Below are positions 7,972 to 16,499 of a stretch of DNA of 29,488 nucleotides, in pieces (within the stretch, counting starts at the first letter, position 1; every line of letters begins with the position of its first letter). Source of the DNA: JBCDGH01 sp038751365 (GTDB lineage Bacteria; Patescibacteriota; JACMRA01); the NCBI GenBank assembly GCA_038751365.1, contig JBCDGH010000014.1, positions 1 to 29,488 of the forward strand, read 5' to 3'. Position numbers and translations under genes: made by a program. The notes under the pieces are model-generated. The model was not told where the DNA came from and ran no database searches. It saw nothing but the letters and a program-made list of their open reading frames with translations.

Positions 7972-8448
7972 ATGAAAAATATGCCAAAGCTTACTTCGAA
8001 TGAAAAGAATCGTTTTTTTCAATACTTAAAGGATAAAGGTAGGTTAGACCAATATCAATCAAATTTACCACAATCTGCTAGTAATCAGGTTAATTATTCA
8101 GATTTAAACTTACTTTTCGATTTAATGATCGAAGACTTAGTTAGTAAATCTGGTAGGTCAGAAAGTAAAGAAGTTTTTGAAGACTATATTTTCAGTTCGG
8201 CATTGGTGGTTATGGAGAAGAGCTTAGATGAGGATCAACAGCAAACTCTTAAACAGGAACTCGATTCTGTAACTACTTCAGATGAGTATCTATCGTTACT
8301 TCTCTCATACTTATCAGACTATAAAAACATCGAGCAATATATTACAGGTGTAGCTTTCTCCTATGCTAAGCTAGCTTATAAGCTGAAAGTAGAGCCTAAC
8401 CCAGAATACTTAGCAATCGTCGAAATCTTAGAACTTATCAATAATTAA
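7972..8448 (+). CDS. Small acidic helical protein upstream of the giant gene
   Basis: A 158-aa protein of no recognised family. It is rich in Leu, Ser, Asp and Glu, predicted mostly helical, with no signal peptide, membrane span or Cys. A second in-frame ATG at 7981 (MPKLTS) is an alternative start; I kept 7972 because it matches the -10-to-start distance seen at 2074. The 2259-aa gene starts 9 bases after its stop, so the two are almost certainly cotranscribed. The arrangement of a small acidic helical protein just before a very large one repeats that at 2074/2471, which hints that each small protein accompanies its large neighbour. That link is inference from gene order. Confidence 0.7.
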   Translation: MKNMPKLTSNEKNRFFQYLKDKGRLDQYQSNLPQSASNQVNYSDLNLLFDLMIEDLVSKSGRSESKEVFEDYIFSSALVVMEKSLDEDQQQTLKQELDSVTTSDEYLSLLLSYLSDYKNIEQYITGVAFSYAKLAYKLKVEPNPEYLAIVEILELINN

Positions 8449-8457
8449 GAACCTAAT

Positions 8458-11400
8458 ATGAGTTTAGAAACAATTAGAAACACGAATTTATCTTCCTCAG
8501 AAAAGAATAATTTTAACCAAGAAGAATTAAATCTGCGTATTAGAGAAGTTCAAGAAAAAGAGCAACAGCAAGAGCTATTTAGTAGATTGACTACTCCAGA
8601 GGCGCTTGATGCTGCGGCTAACTTGTCAGCAGGTCCTCACATTAATATGACTGAAGAAACTGAGGCTGGTACCAGTATGTCAGAGTCATTCTATCAAAAA
8701 GGCTCCGATGCAGTTAGGAATGTTACGGGATGGGCTCAAAGATTTCTCGGTGATAGACTAAACATTAGAATTCCTGGCATGCTATCAGCCAGAGATATTA
8801 CCGCAGTATATCGTGATCTGCTGGATCCAAACTCAGGGTTAGTTGTCGATGGTAGTACTGATACGCTAACAACTTCATATGAAGCAATTTCTCAAACTAA
8901 AGATAAGTGGTCTTTAGTTAATAATACTTTACATAAAATTTTTGCAATTGTACTTGATAAGTCTAATCCTAAGTCTGCAGAATACCTCAGAGGTATTACC
9001 CAAATTGCTGGTGCTAGCTCCAGATCAGGAATATTAGATGAAATTAAAGAGTATGATCAGGCTGGGCATAAGGGTACACCTACAAGTACTGGTCTGGCTA
9101 GGTTAGCTAAGGCTCTTACCAAATCTTTTGATACCATAAAAAATCATTATAAGGTTGCTAAAACTGCTCAACAGGTCGGTAAGCTAGATCAATTTTCTAG
9201 CACAATAGAAAAAACCCAAGTAGAAGGTGCTGAGGGTACAGGACTTACCAATACTACCGGAGAAATTCGCAGTAATTATAACTTAATTTACACTAAAGAT
9301 GGTAAAATTAATATCAATCCCAGAGGTCTTTTGAAAGGTGTTAGTGCTTTATTTCAAAGGGCTGCTTCTAATCCAATTACAGCTTGGCTAGGTTTTGCTC
9401 CAACTATCGCAACTGGAGCCGCTATGACTCAAGATCGAGAGTTGAGTATAGTCAACCTAGTCCAGAAGGCTATTTCAGAAGGTAAAAGTGAAACTTACGT
9501 CTCTCAATTGATCATGAAAGCCATGGAAGAGTCTGTGACTAAGCAAGAAGCTAAGTTCAAAGGAGGGATTGCTAGTAAGCTGAAAAATGTCGCTAAGGAA
9601 GCTATATCTTTGACATCACTAGGATCTGTTGCTGTTGACGCTAGTCAGTATGCTAAAGCCTTAGAATTAAAAGAAAAACACTTTTCATGTAAAACCTCGG
9701 CTATTATGGAGGCGGCTAAGCTTCAAGCTGAGCTTGAGAATAATGAGGGTCCTGTCAGTGACGAGCAACTTAATCAAGAAATAGAATCATTTACTAAAGA
9801 CAGTACATTTTTAAGTTTTAAAGGTTTGTTTGAGTTGATTAAGGATCAACCGAAAATGTGGAATACTATAAAAAAAATGGGTATCACTACCGGACAATTA
9901 TTTCTACAGGGTAGGGTGCTACACTTTTTTGGAAGTACAGCTCTGGAAGTCGCGGATAATGCTCTAGCTAAGCCAACTGGCTCACTATTAGATTCAGCTA
10001 ATTCGGCTATAGAAGACTCAAGTGGTTATAATGTTGGTCAGCAGATAGAGAAAGGGTTATACGCCACTAAAATAGGTGATGTGTCTTTAGGTGGTGACTT
10101 GGCTGTATCTTTACGTAATATTTTTGGTTGGACTTCTCAAGAGAATAAATTAACTGTAGATTTGCAGGGTAAACCAACTGAGGTTCTAGTCTTTTCTACT
10201 CACGATGTTGATAAGATAAACGCTAACTTAAACAAAGATTTGTACGTTAACGGTGATATCACCATAGCCACTGCAAAAGGAACAAATTTATCTACAGTAG
10301 ATTTTGCTAAGATTGGTGATCAGTTATCTAATCAGGCAGTAAGTACTAATCTGAGTTTATCAAAAAACTTAGGTACCAACCAAGTCGAATTCACTACCAA
10401 TAGTAACGGTGCACGAAACATTTTTAGCGGTGTAGAAACTCACCAAATCTCAGGAAATAATGAACAGTTGTTCACTGGGCAAGGTAATTCTGGGACAGAC
10501 TTCAAGGACAAGGATGGTAGTTTGTATCTACTATCTGCTACTGGTGACAATAAAATAAACGGAGCTAAGTGGACAAGTGATAGCTTCACTAAACTAACAA
10601 GTGTAGATCAATACCAAGCTACCGCTGCTAAGCTTAGTGATATTTTAGAAAGTAGCAAGTCTACAGCAGTCAGTTCTGATGCCAGAGCTAGAAGAATACA
10701 AGAAAGGTTAGCTAAGCAAAACGCTTTTCTTAGAAATACAGCAGCCAGCTCACAACTTAATAGAGCAAATCCTGTACCTTTAGCTAGTAATATTACTAGA
10801 AGTAATAGCTTGAACAACAATAGTTTCGAGTCTGCTAAGCGCACACCAACTTTTGAACCATCCAGAAGAAATTCTATAAGCAATCTAAATCGTAGATCAA
10901 GCAATAATTTCTCACAAAATAATAGAAACTCATTTAGATCGTCAGAGCCTGTAAGGTCTACTACTTTAAACCGCAGCTCACGTTTAAATCCTATAGTACA
11001 TAGAGACAATATTCCTAGCTACACTCCTAAGCCTAAGCCTACTATTCCAGAATCTAGAAGCACTATTCGGTCAATTAGTCAAAGTAAACCAATTGTAGAA
11101 AGCAATAACAGCGATATTTTACAAAAAATTAGCGCGATTAAAGAGCGGAGAGCTGCTGAAAATAGAGGTAGATCTAACCAGCTAAGGCAAATTAATCAAG
11201 TACCCAAGAGGGAAGTTTCTAAGCCCAGACCTCAAGCAAATATCCAGCTTAATCAAGCACCTAAGTGGGAAGCCCCAACTTCACTAAAGCGACAGAACAG
11301 GCAAATAAACCCTGCTCCTAAATTTGAAGCCCCAAAGCCTTTAGACAGACCTTCAACTATCGCACGTCCTGTCCCTGAGCCCTATAAACCATCTAGTAGT

Positions 11401-14400
11401 TTGGAGAAATCTACACCTAGAACTGTACGCCATGGTAGACCAAATCTTTCTTTAACAAAAAACAAACCAACTTTAGCTATTGAAAAATTTGGAGACAGAT
11501 CTTCACGTATACCTGTCGTGGAATATGGAGATCCTATTCCAAGCACAAAGTCTTCACAAACTCTTGAAAGATCAAACAGAGGTTCTGGTAGTTTAGAATC
11601 TAGCATTAACAGAAACAGAAGTAGTGAAATTACTAAAGTAAACAGAGTTCAAACTCCCAAAGCTGATCCAAGATTTACTGTAGTTCCTAAAAACAAATTT
11701 GATCCAAGTAAATTTAATTTAGAAGCAGGCTATGGGTTTAATAATCAAGGAGATGTCGTCGTCCCTGTTGTCGATGAATCAGCTATCAAACCAGCGTTGT
11801 ATCCCGCAAATACTCTAAAACCTAACAAGCCTGACCTAGTAGTACCTACAATTAAAAATAAATCAGAATCCCTCGTTGTTCCAACAATAAGTAGTGAACG
11901 TAAATCTAATTCTGGTTTAGTAGTTCCAACTAGATCTGAAAGAATACCGTCTACTGTAGTTCCTACGGTTGAAAATAATCAAAACCAAATAAATAGTTCT
12001 ATACAACAACCCTCAGTTGATAATTCAAGAAGCGCAACTGCAGTCAATAGATCAAGCACACCAATAATACCTGATGCTATTTCTAATCCGTTACTTGCTT
12101 ATGAGGCAAAATCAAATAGATTATTCAATCGTTCTGATAACAAAGCTGAGCTTACTGGTAAATTTATTGGAGAGTTATCAAATTTAGATAAAAGAAGCTA
12201 TAAAACATACAGGACAATAGCAATACTTGCTGCTAATGGTCAAGCTTTGCCTACTAATTTGAAAGGTATTAATTTGCCTAAAGGTCTGACTTCAGACTTG
12301 CTATATCAGACTTTATCAACTGATCGTAAGCTAGCTAGAGAAATTGCAGACAAAAGTATAACTATCCAAGCTATAGGCTCTTTCAAAGTAAACCAAAATT
12401 CTAAAACCTCAGCGCTAGTTTTACCACTACCAGGTATGGTACTAGGTTCGGCAGAAGGGAAAGAATCGACTAGAGTTTTTGTAGCTGGTAAATCTGCCAT
12501 GGCGACAAATGATATAGGATACGATATTGTTAATGATCAAAACTATCAACCTGTGTCAAATTCTCAAGCATCATTTGAGCCTCAAGTTATCCAAAAAGAT
12601 GGTAAGATAACTGTAACTTATCCTGGAAATAGAGTTAAAATTGAGAATACAGATCAAGAATTTACCCTTGTTACGAATGATAAGAGTTATAAGATTGATG
12701 ATCCTAGAATTATAAGGCAAATTCAGAGTGGAAAAGCTGTCTCTCAAAGAGAAGTTCTAGACTATATAGCTAAAACTGATCCTCAAAATAGCTTAGTTAA
12801 AAACTCAATAGATATCAAACAGGCTTCTTCTGATTTGACTATAACTGATAAAAATGGGAAAAAACGTGACTTAGTTGATTTGTTGGCAAAAAATAGTAGT
12901 TCATTCTTTACAACTGAAAACCCAGATGGCTCAAGTTTTCAGAACCCTGCGGTTAGTAAGGATGTTGTCAATAAGGAAGATGGTGGTTTGCTACTTTACT
13001 TATTGAGTCCGAAAAGTAATTTATCGAATGCTAAGAAAGCTGCACTCTTAAGAGAAGTGCAGAATTCCTCTTATGTTGTTGAAAAACTTGTTAGAGGTAC
13101 TGCTACCCCTAGAGAGAAATATTTGTATGGTGGTCGTAAATTCCTAGAAGAAATTAATTCTCCACTACTAAATAGTGGAAATGTATATGAAAATGAAGTA
13201 GTTGCAGACATGAGCAAGACTAGCTTTGATGCTATTGACCCTATTATAGAAAACTCTAAGCAGGCTTTGGTAGATGCTTATAAATCAGTTACTAAGAAAT
13301 ACGATAGATATCTAGTGGGCTCCGGTAAAAGAATATTACAGCCTGAAAAGTCTTCTTCAAATGAGCTTATTAAAGCTTTAGGTGATATTGAAGCGCACTT
13401 GGAGCGTAAAGGAATTAGAGCTGATGAATTTAGATCGCGAAAAAATAAAAATAGCGTCGAGTATAACACTAGAAAAGATGAAATTGCTACTATTCAATCG
13501 TTGCTGGGTCAAAAACCTGAGTCTATAACTGAAAGTAAAAAAGAAGGTGTTTCTTTAGGTTTAAGCGGTCTATCTTTTGAGTCTAACTATGGTTTCGACT
13601 ACAGAAATCAAAATGTAATATCCGACAATGATACTCAAAGTGTTCGAACAGCTTTAGAAAATAATCCTGATCTTAAGAAAGTTACAAATAGTGTGACCTT
13701 TGCCGGTCCAATTCCAATTCCAGGTGTTTATTTAGATCCCTTAAAGACTAAAATTGCCACTGGTGCTTTATCACAGTTCTTACCCGCTGGAGGTATTTAT
13801 TCACAAAAGCGTACAGCTACTTTCAGTGAGATGAATTTCACACCTCAACAGCTTAATTTAGCAAGGCAACAAACTGAAGCCACAATAAACATCTTATCTG
13901 ATAAACAAATCAATGCTAGATATGCTCAGTTGCTTGCCGGATCAGGTAATAATGGTATGACACCTAAAGAAGCTTTGATGAGTTCGATACCTACTAAAGA
14001 GTTAAATGGTAAATACTACGCTGGTAATCAAGTCTTCAGTTCAGCTACTGAAAGAAATCAGTTTTTAGATAGGGTTTGGAGTGCTAGACAATCTCTAGTT
14101 ACTATGGAAGCTAGTCAGTTGAACGGTAAGGGAAGAACCAGCACAAGTGTGGATCTATTTAGAAATCCTGAATTCAGTGCTTTGCAAGTTACTGAAGGTT
14201 CTCAGACTGCCACCAAGGGTGATTTTGAGCAAATGGTGAGAAGCAGTAATGTACGAAACGCCAACGTTCTGGCTAAGAAATTTGAGGACAGTTTTAATGC
14301 AGTCAATAGCAATAAGAAAATGGATCTGCCAGTTGGTCAGAAGCAAACTTTAACACCCGCTGAATTTGCAAGGCAAGTTGGGCATTATCCAGCTGGTGCA

Positions 14401-15237
14401 GGTGTATTCGGTGATGGAAAAGGTAACTTGAAGACAGAATACTTTGTTGGTACTAAACCTGGTGATAAGATTCTGATAGATCCAGCTGATCTAGCTAAGG
14501 CTAGAACTGGTCAAATTGACTCAGTATGGGCGAAGATAGTTAGATGTGATAACTTACTCAAAATCCCAATTTATAAACCGCAAGAGTTTACTATATCTCA
14601 AGGAGCTGAATTTACTAGAAGCAGTACAAATACTCTTCAGGAAGATATATATGCATCTCAAACAACTGAGGAAACTAAATGGAACTTGGCTGCATTCTTA
14701 AAATTACCTAGACCAAGTCCTGAGCAAAGTCAGCCAGAACCACAGCCTGAGCAGAGAGTCGAGATTGAGAGTGGAGGTGCAGCGCCCGAAGCTCCTGCAG
14801 CTAGTACCCCTGGAGGAGATATTCCTAGTCCAGAACCAGTTACCCCAATTGAGCCTGTAACTCCTGGTGCTGGTACTCCAACAACACCTGGATCAACTCC
14901 CGGAAATATAGACTTGCCAACGCCTAAGACTATACCGCAAAATTTAAATATAAATGAAGCTGTCGGTAATCCAGTAACTGCTCCAGCTTCTACTCCAGTA
15001 AATCTGAACATACCTACTGCACCGAAGGTTCCTACTACAAACCTAGGTACAGGTATTGGTAATCCAGTAACTACTCCAGCTTCTACCCCTGTATTTAAAA
15101 CTATACCCAACGCTCCTGTGGCACCAGTTGCGCCAACGCCTATAGTAAAGCCAGTACCTTTGCCTAAGGTGAAACCACCACTAGATATTACTGGAGGTGC
15201 TGGAGGAGCAATGAAGCTACCCACAAACCCAAAATAG
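8458..15237 (+). CDS. Giant 2259-aa hypothetical protein with repeat-bearing disordered middle
   Basis: The largest gene in the window, with no family I recognise. Residues 1-~540 are mainly helical with Gly/Ala-rich stretches (NPITAWLGFAPTIATGAAM near 305). Residues ~560-720 look beta-rich (Asn/Thr/Gly/Val). Residues ~740-1200 are basic, Ser/Arg/Asn/Pro-rich and almost surely disordered; they hold a 19-residue tandem repeat and a VVPT repeat. Residues ~1205-2080 return to ordered composition, with a SALVLPLPGM segment, a Gly/Pro hydrophobic stretch near 1750 (FAGPIPIPGVYLDP), and a compact-looking end (KPGDKILIDPADL...WAKIVRCDNLL). Residues ~2085-2259 are a Pro/Thr/Val/Ala tail with a duplicated GNPVT-PASTPV unit. 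No signal peptide or clear membrane helix is visible and only two Cys were noticed. It is cotranscribed with the small gene 9 bases upstream. It is probably a structural or interaction scaffold; role unknown. Confidence 0.85.
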   Translation: MSLETIRNTNLSSSEKNNFNQEELNLRIREVQEKEQQQELFSRLTTPEALDAAANLSAGPHINMTEETEAGTSMSESFYQKGSDAVRNVTGWAQRFLGDRLNIRIPGMLSARDITAVYRDLLDPNSGLVVDGSTDTLTTSYEAISQTKDKWSLVNNTLHKIFAIVLDKSNPKSAEYLRGITQIAGASSRSGILDEIKEYDQAGHKGTPTSTGLARLAKALTKSFDTIKNHYKVAKTAQQVGKLDQFSSTIEKTQVEGAEGTGLTNTTGEIRSNYNLIYTKDGKININPRGLLKGVSALFQRAASNPITAWLGFAPTIATGAAMTQDRELSIVNLVQKAISEGKSETYVSQLIMKAMEESVTKQEAKFKGGIASKLKNVAKEAISLTSLGSVAVDASQYAKALELKEKHFSCKTSAIMEAAKLQAELENNEGPVSDEQLNQEIESFTKDSTFLSFKGLFELIKDQPKMWNTIKKMGITTGQLFLQGRVLHFFGSTALEVADNALAKPTGSLLDSANSAIEDSSGYNVGQQIEKGLYATKIGDVSLGGDLAVSLRNIFGWTSQENKLTVDLQGKPTEVLVFSTHDVDKINANLNKDLYVNGDITIATAKGTNLSTVDFAKIGDQLSNQAVSTNLSLSKNLGTNQVEFTTNSNGARNIFSGVETHQISGNNEQLFTGQGNSGTDFKDKDGSLYLLSATGDNKINGAKWTSDSFTKLTSVDQYQATAAKLSDILESSKSTAVSSDARARRIQERLAKQNAFLRNTAASSQLNRANPVPLASNITRSNSLNNNSFESAKRTPTFEPSRRNSISNLNRRSSNNFSQNNRNSFRSSEPVRSTTLNRSSRLNPIVHRDNIPSYTPKPKPTIPESRSTIRSISQSKPIVESNNSDILQKISAIKERRAAENRGRSNQLRQINQVPKREVSKPRPQANIQLNQAPKWEAPTSLKRQNRQINPAPKFEAPKPLDRPSTIARPVPEPYKPSSSLEKSTPRTVRHGRPNLSLTKNKPTLAIEKFGDRSSRIPVVEYGDPIPSTKSSQTLERSNRGSGSLESSINRNRSSEITKVNRVQTPKADPRFTVVPKNKFDPSKFNLEAGYGFNNQGDVVVPVVDESAIKPALYPANTLKPNKPDLVVPTIKNKSESLVVPTISSERKSNSGLVVPTRSERIPSTVVPTVENNQNQINSSIQQPSVDNSRSATAVNRSSTPIIPDAISNPLLAYEAKSNRLFNRSDNKAELTGKFIGELSNLDKRSYKTYRTIAILAANGQALPTNLKGINLPKGLTSDLLYQTLSTDRKLAREIADKSITIQAIGSFKVNQNSKTSALVLPLPGMVLGSAEGKESTRVFVAGKSAMATNDIGYDIVNDQNYQPVSNSQASFEPQVIQKDGKITVTYPGNRVKIENTDQEFTLVTNDKSYKIDDPRIIRQIQSGKAVSQREVLDYIAKTDPQNSLVKNSIDIKQASSDLTITDKNGKKRDLVDLLAKNSSSFFTTENPDGSSFQNPAVSKDVVNKEDGGLLLYLLSPKSNLSNAKKAALLREVQNSSYVVEKLVRGTATPREKYLYGGRKFLEEINSPLLNSGNVYENEVVADMSKTSFDAIDPIIENSKQALVDAYKSVTKKYDRYLVGSGKRILQPEKSSSNELIKALGDIEAHLERKGIRADEFRSRKNKNSVEYNTRKDEIATIQSLLGQKPESITESKKEGVSLGLSGLSFESNYGFDYRNQNVISDNDTQSVRTALENNPDLKKVTNSVTFAGPIPIPGVYLDPLKTKIATGALSQFLPAGGIYSQKRTATFSEMNFTPQQLNLARQQTEATINILSDKQINARYAQLLAGSGNNGMTPKEALMSSIPTKELNGKYYAGNQVFSSATERNQFLDRVWSARQSLVTMEASQLNGKGRTSTSVDLFRNPEFSALQVTEGSQTATKGDFEQMVRSSNVRNANVLAKKFEDSFNAVNSNKKMDLPVGQKQTLTPAEFARQVGHYPAGAGVFGDGKGNLKTEYFVGTKPGDKILIDPADLAKARTGQIDSVWAKIVRCDNLLKIPIYKPQEFTISQGAEFTRSSTNTLQEDIYASQTTEETKWNLAAFLKLPRPSPEQSQPEPQPEQRVEIESGGAAPEAPAASTPGGDIPSPEPVTPIEPVTPGAGTPTTPGSTPGNIDLPTPKTIPQNLNINEAVGNPVTAPASTPVNLNIPTAPKVPTTNLGTGIGNPVTTPASTPVFKTIPNAPVAPVAPTPIVKPVPLPKVKPPLDITGGAGGAMKLPTNPK
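11191..11361 (+). repeat. Three 57-base tandem repeats inside the giant gene
   Basis: Three in-frame units of exactly 57 bases start at 11191, 11248 and 11305. They encode degenerate 19-residue units opening with INQVPKREV, LNQAPKWEA and INPAPKFEA. The first residues of each unit are best conserved. They sit in the basic disordered middle of the protein. Confidence 0.7.
11836..11967 (+). repeat. Short VVPT motif repeats inside the giant gene
   Basis: LVVPT occurs with codon starts at 11836, 11872 and 11917, and TVVPT at 11953. Spacing is 12, 15 and 12 codons. A related VVVPVV lies just upstream near 11755. DNA identity between copies is low, so selection appears to act on the peptide motif, which looks like a short linear binding site in a disordered linker. 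Confidence 0.6.
14965..15093 (+). repeat. Duplicated 36-base unit in the Pro-rich tail of the giant gene
   Basis: Near-identical 36-base stretches at 14965-15000 and 15058-15093 both encode GNPVT(A/T)PASTPV and lie 93 bases (31 codons) apart. High DNA identity suggests a recent duplication or gene conversion within the tail. Confidence 0.75.
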
Positions 15238-15243
15238 GATAAA

Positions 15244-15272
15244 TTGACCTAAGCTTATTAATATGCTATATT
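15244..15272 (+). promoter_or_regulatory. Sigma70 promoter of the exported protein gene
   Basis: TTGACC (15244-15249), a 17-base spacer, TATATT (15267-15272). The ATG at 15291 follows after 18 bases. An AAGGA stretch lies in the leader but about 13 bases before the start, too far for a normal Shine-Dalgarno site. Confidence 0.65.
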
Positions 15273-15290
15273 AAGGAATAACAAAACAAT

Positions 15291-16394
15291 ATGACTAAAT
15301 TCTTAAATCAACTTTCTAATCAGTTAAAAGCTCTAGCGATATTTGTAGCTTTGGCTAGCATTTTTACTTTTTCTGTACCAGCTCACGCGGCTACTACCAT
15401 ACCTTCTGAATCGCCTGATTTCAAGATCGACTTAACAGCCTGTCTAGAAATTTATAACTTTGCTACTAAAGTAGCTGATATAGCTAATGGACTTACTACT
15501 ACAAAGCCCTATGATGACAAAGGTTGTGTACGCCAACCTGACTTGTTTGTGAATGGGGTTCAGCAAAAGTCCAACTACTGCGACTTTGAAATTGCTGTAG
15601 ATTCTAACAAGAACCCAAGACAGGATTTTTGTAACTTAGATATGCCAGTGGTAGGTATTCAGTCCCAAAATCTAAATGTCTATAATGTAGATGGAACTAT
15701 CAAGACTTCAGAAGCTTCAGTTGATAGGTCTAGTGATAGAGATTTAAACGATATCTTTACTGATAATTACAAGTGTCGAATTTATAAGAGCTTAGGCTCT
15801 AACTGTCTGAACGGTGAAGGTATTCCTAGATGGTTTAGTACTGGTGAAGATAAATTACTTACCAACACTGACGGAAGTCTTAAGTATTTGGGGGGACGAT
15901 GCTCGATCGAAAATGGTAATATCTCAGTAAGAACTTCTATCAACGGTCTAGATACGTATGACCCTGCTGACTACAATATTGATGTTAATGATCCAATTAA
16001 TGCTTGTGCCTTTCCGGGATCAAATACAGTTCAAGATAGAAGCTTGAGAGCTTACCAGTTTGTTTATGTAGTTAAGTATCCTACCACCGATGAGTGCAAA
16101 ACCTTATTTGGCTATGTAGATGCTAATGTCAGTGAGTGTCTGACTTTCTTTAGAGATAAATACGGTAAAGCTCTGACTGGTAACGGAAGTGCCGACTCTT
16201 CCATGTTTGTGCATACTCACACTTTTTATGCTAGTTGGGATGATGGAGCGGCTTCAGCTGCCACCGCTGATGGGTCTAAGATTATTTCCTTTAATTTCTT
16301 AGGTTGGGAGAATCCTGATGTCTTTAGAGCTAGAGCAAATGCCACCGATGCAATTTCTAGATCTTACGACGGCTACTCTACTTACGTCTTTTAA
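15291..16394 (+). CDS. Cys-rich exported protein with signal peptide
   Basis: A 367-aa protein of unknown family. The N-terminus is a typical Sec signal peptide: Lys13 followed by a hydrophobic core (residues ~14-29), then PAHA with probable cleavage after Ala33. No lipobox Cys is present. The mature part has ten Cys, an even number compatible with up to five disulfides, and is rich in Asp, Asn, Thr and Tyr, like extracellular proteins. There is no C-terminal membrane anchor or sorting motif; it ends in STYVF. The gene has its own promoter and is followed by a strong intrinsic terminator, so it is probably monocistronic. It is the only clearly exported member of the unknown block, and may be the surface part of whatever the giant proteins build, or an independent secreted factor. 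Confidence 0.8.
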   Translation: MTKFLNQLSNQLKALAIFVALASIFTFSVPAHAATTIPSESPDFKIDLTACLEIYNFATKVADIANGLTTTKPYDDKGCVRQPDLFVNGVQQKSNYCDFEIAVDSNKNPRQDFCNLDMPVVGIQSQNLNVYNVDGTIKTSEASVDRSSDRDLNDIFTDNYKCRIYKSLGSNCLNGEGIPRWFSTGEDKLLTNTDGSLKYLGGRCSIENGNISVRTSINGLDTYDPADYNIDVNDPINACAFPGSNTVQDRSLRAYQFVYVVKYPTTDECKTLFGYVDANVSECLTFFRDKYGKALTGNGSADSSMFVHTHTFYASWDDGAASAATADGSKIISFNFLGWENPDVFRARANATDAISRSYDGYSTYVF

Positions 16395-16421
16395 TAAAAA
16401 AATCTATATGTTCAAATAATT

Positions 16422-16450
16422 CTCGGGTTTTGACCCGGGTTTATTTTTTG
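16422..16450 (+). terminator. Strong Rho-independent terminator
   Basis: A stem CTCGGGT / ACCCGGG (16422-16428 and 16433-16439, one wobble pair) with loop TTTG, followed directly by TTTATTTTTTG. It closes the exported-protein gene and separates the unknown block from the housekeeping genes. Confidence 0.9.
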
Positions 16451-16458
16451 TAATTTGA

Positions 16459-16487
16459 TTGACATATTTGGTCATATGTAGCAATTT
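16459..16487 (+). promoter_or_regulatory. Putative promoter of the FemX/MurJ operon with internal dyad
   Basis: Perfect TTGACA at 16459-16464. The hexamer 17 bases on (CAATTT, 16482-16487) is a poor -10. A dyad ACATAT / ATATGT (16462-16467 and 16474-16479) lies between the boxes, as it does in the promoter at 7921. The site just after a terminator supports a promoter here, but the -10 is uncertain. Confidence 0.45.
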
Positions 16488-16499
16488 GGACTTATTAAT

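Noticed and set aside
10608..11009. 133-codon - strand open frame rich in Leu
   Set aside because: It mirrors the Ser/Arg/Asn-rich linker of the giant gene on the opposite strand and has no initiation signal or recognisable domain.
14730..15224. 164-codon - strand open frame rich in Gly/Pro/Val
   Set aside because: It is the antisense shadow of the Pro/Thr-rich tail of the giant gene, with low-complexity composition and no promoter.
2471..15237. Prophage or phage tail module (giant proteins as tape measure or fibres)
   Set aside because: No terminase, portal, capsid, lysis, integrase or replication genes accompany them, and housekeeping genes follow directly.
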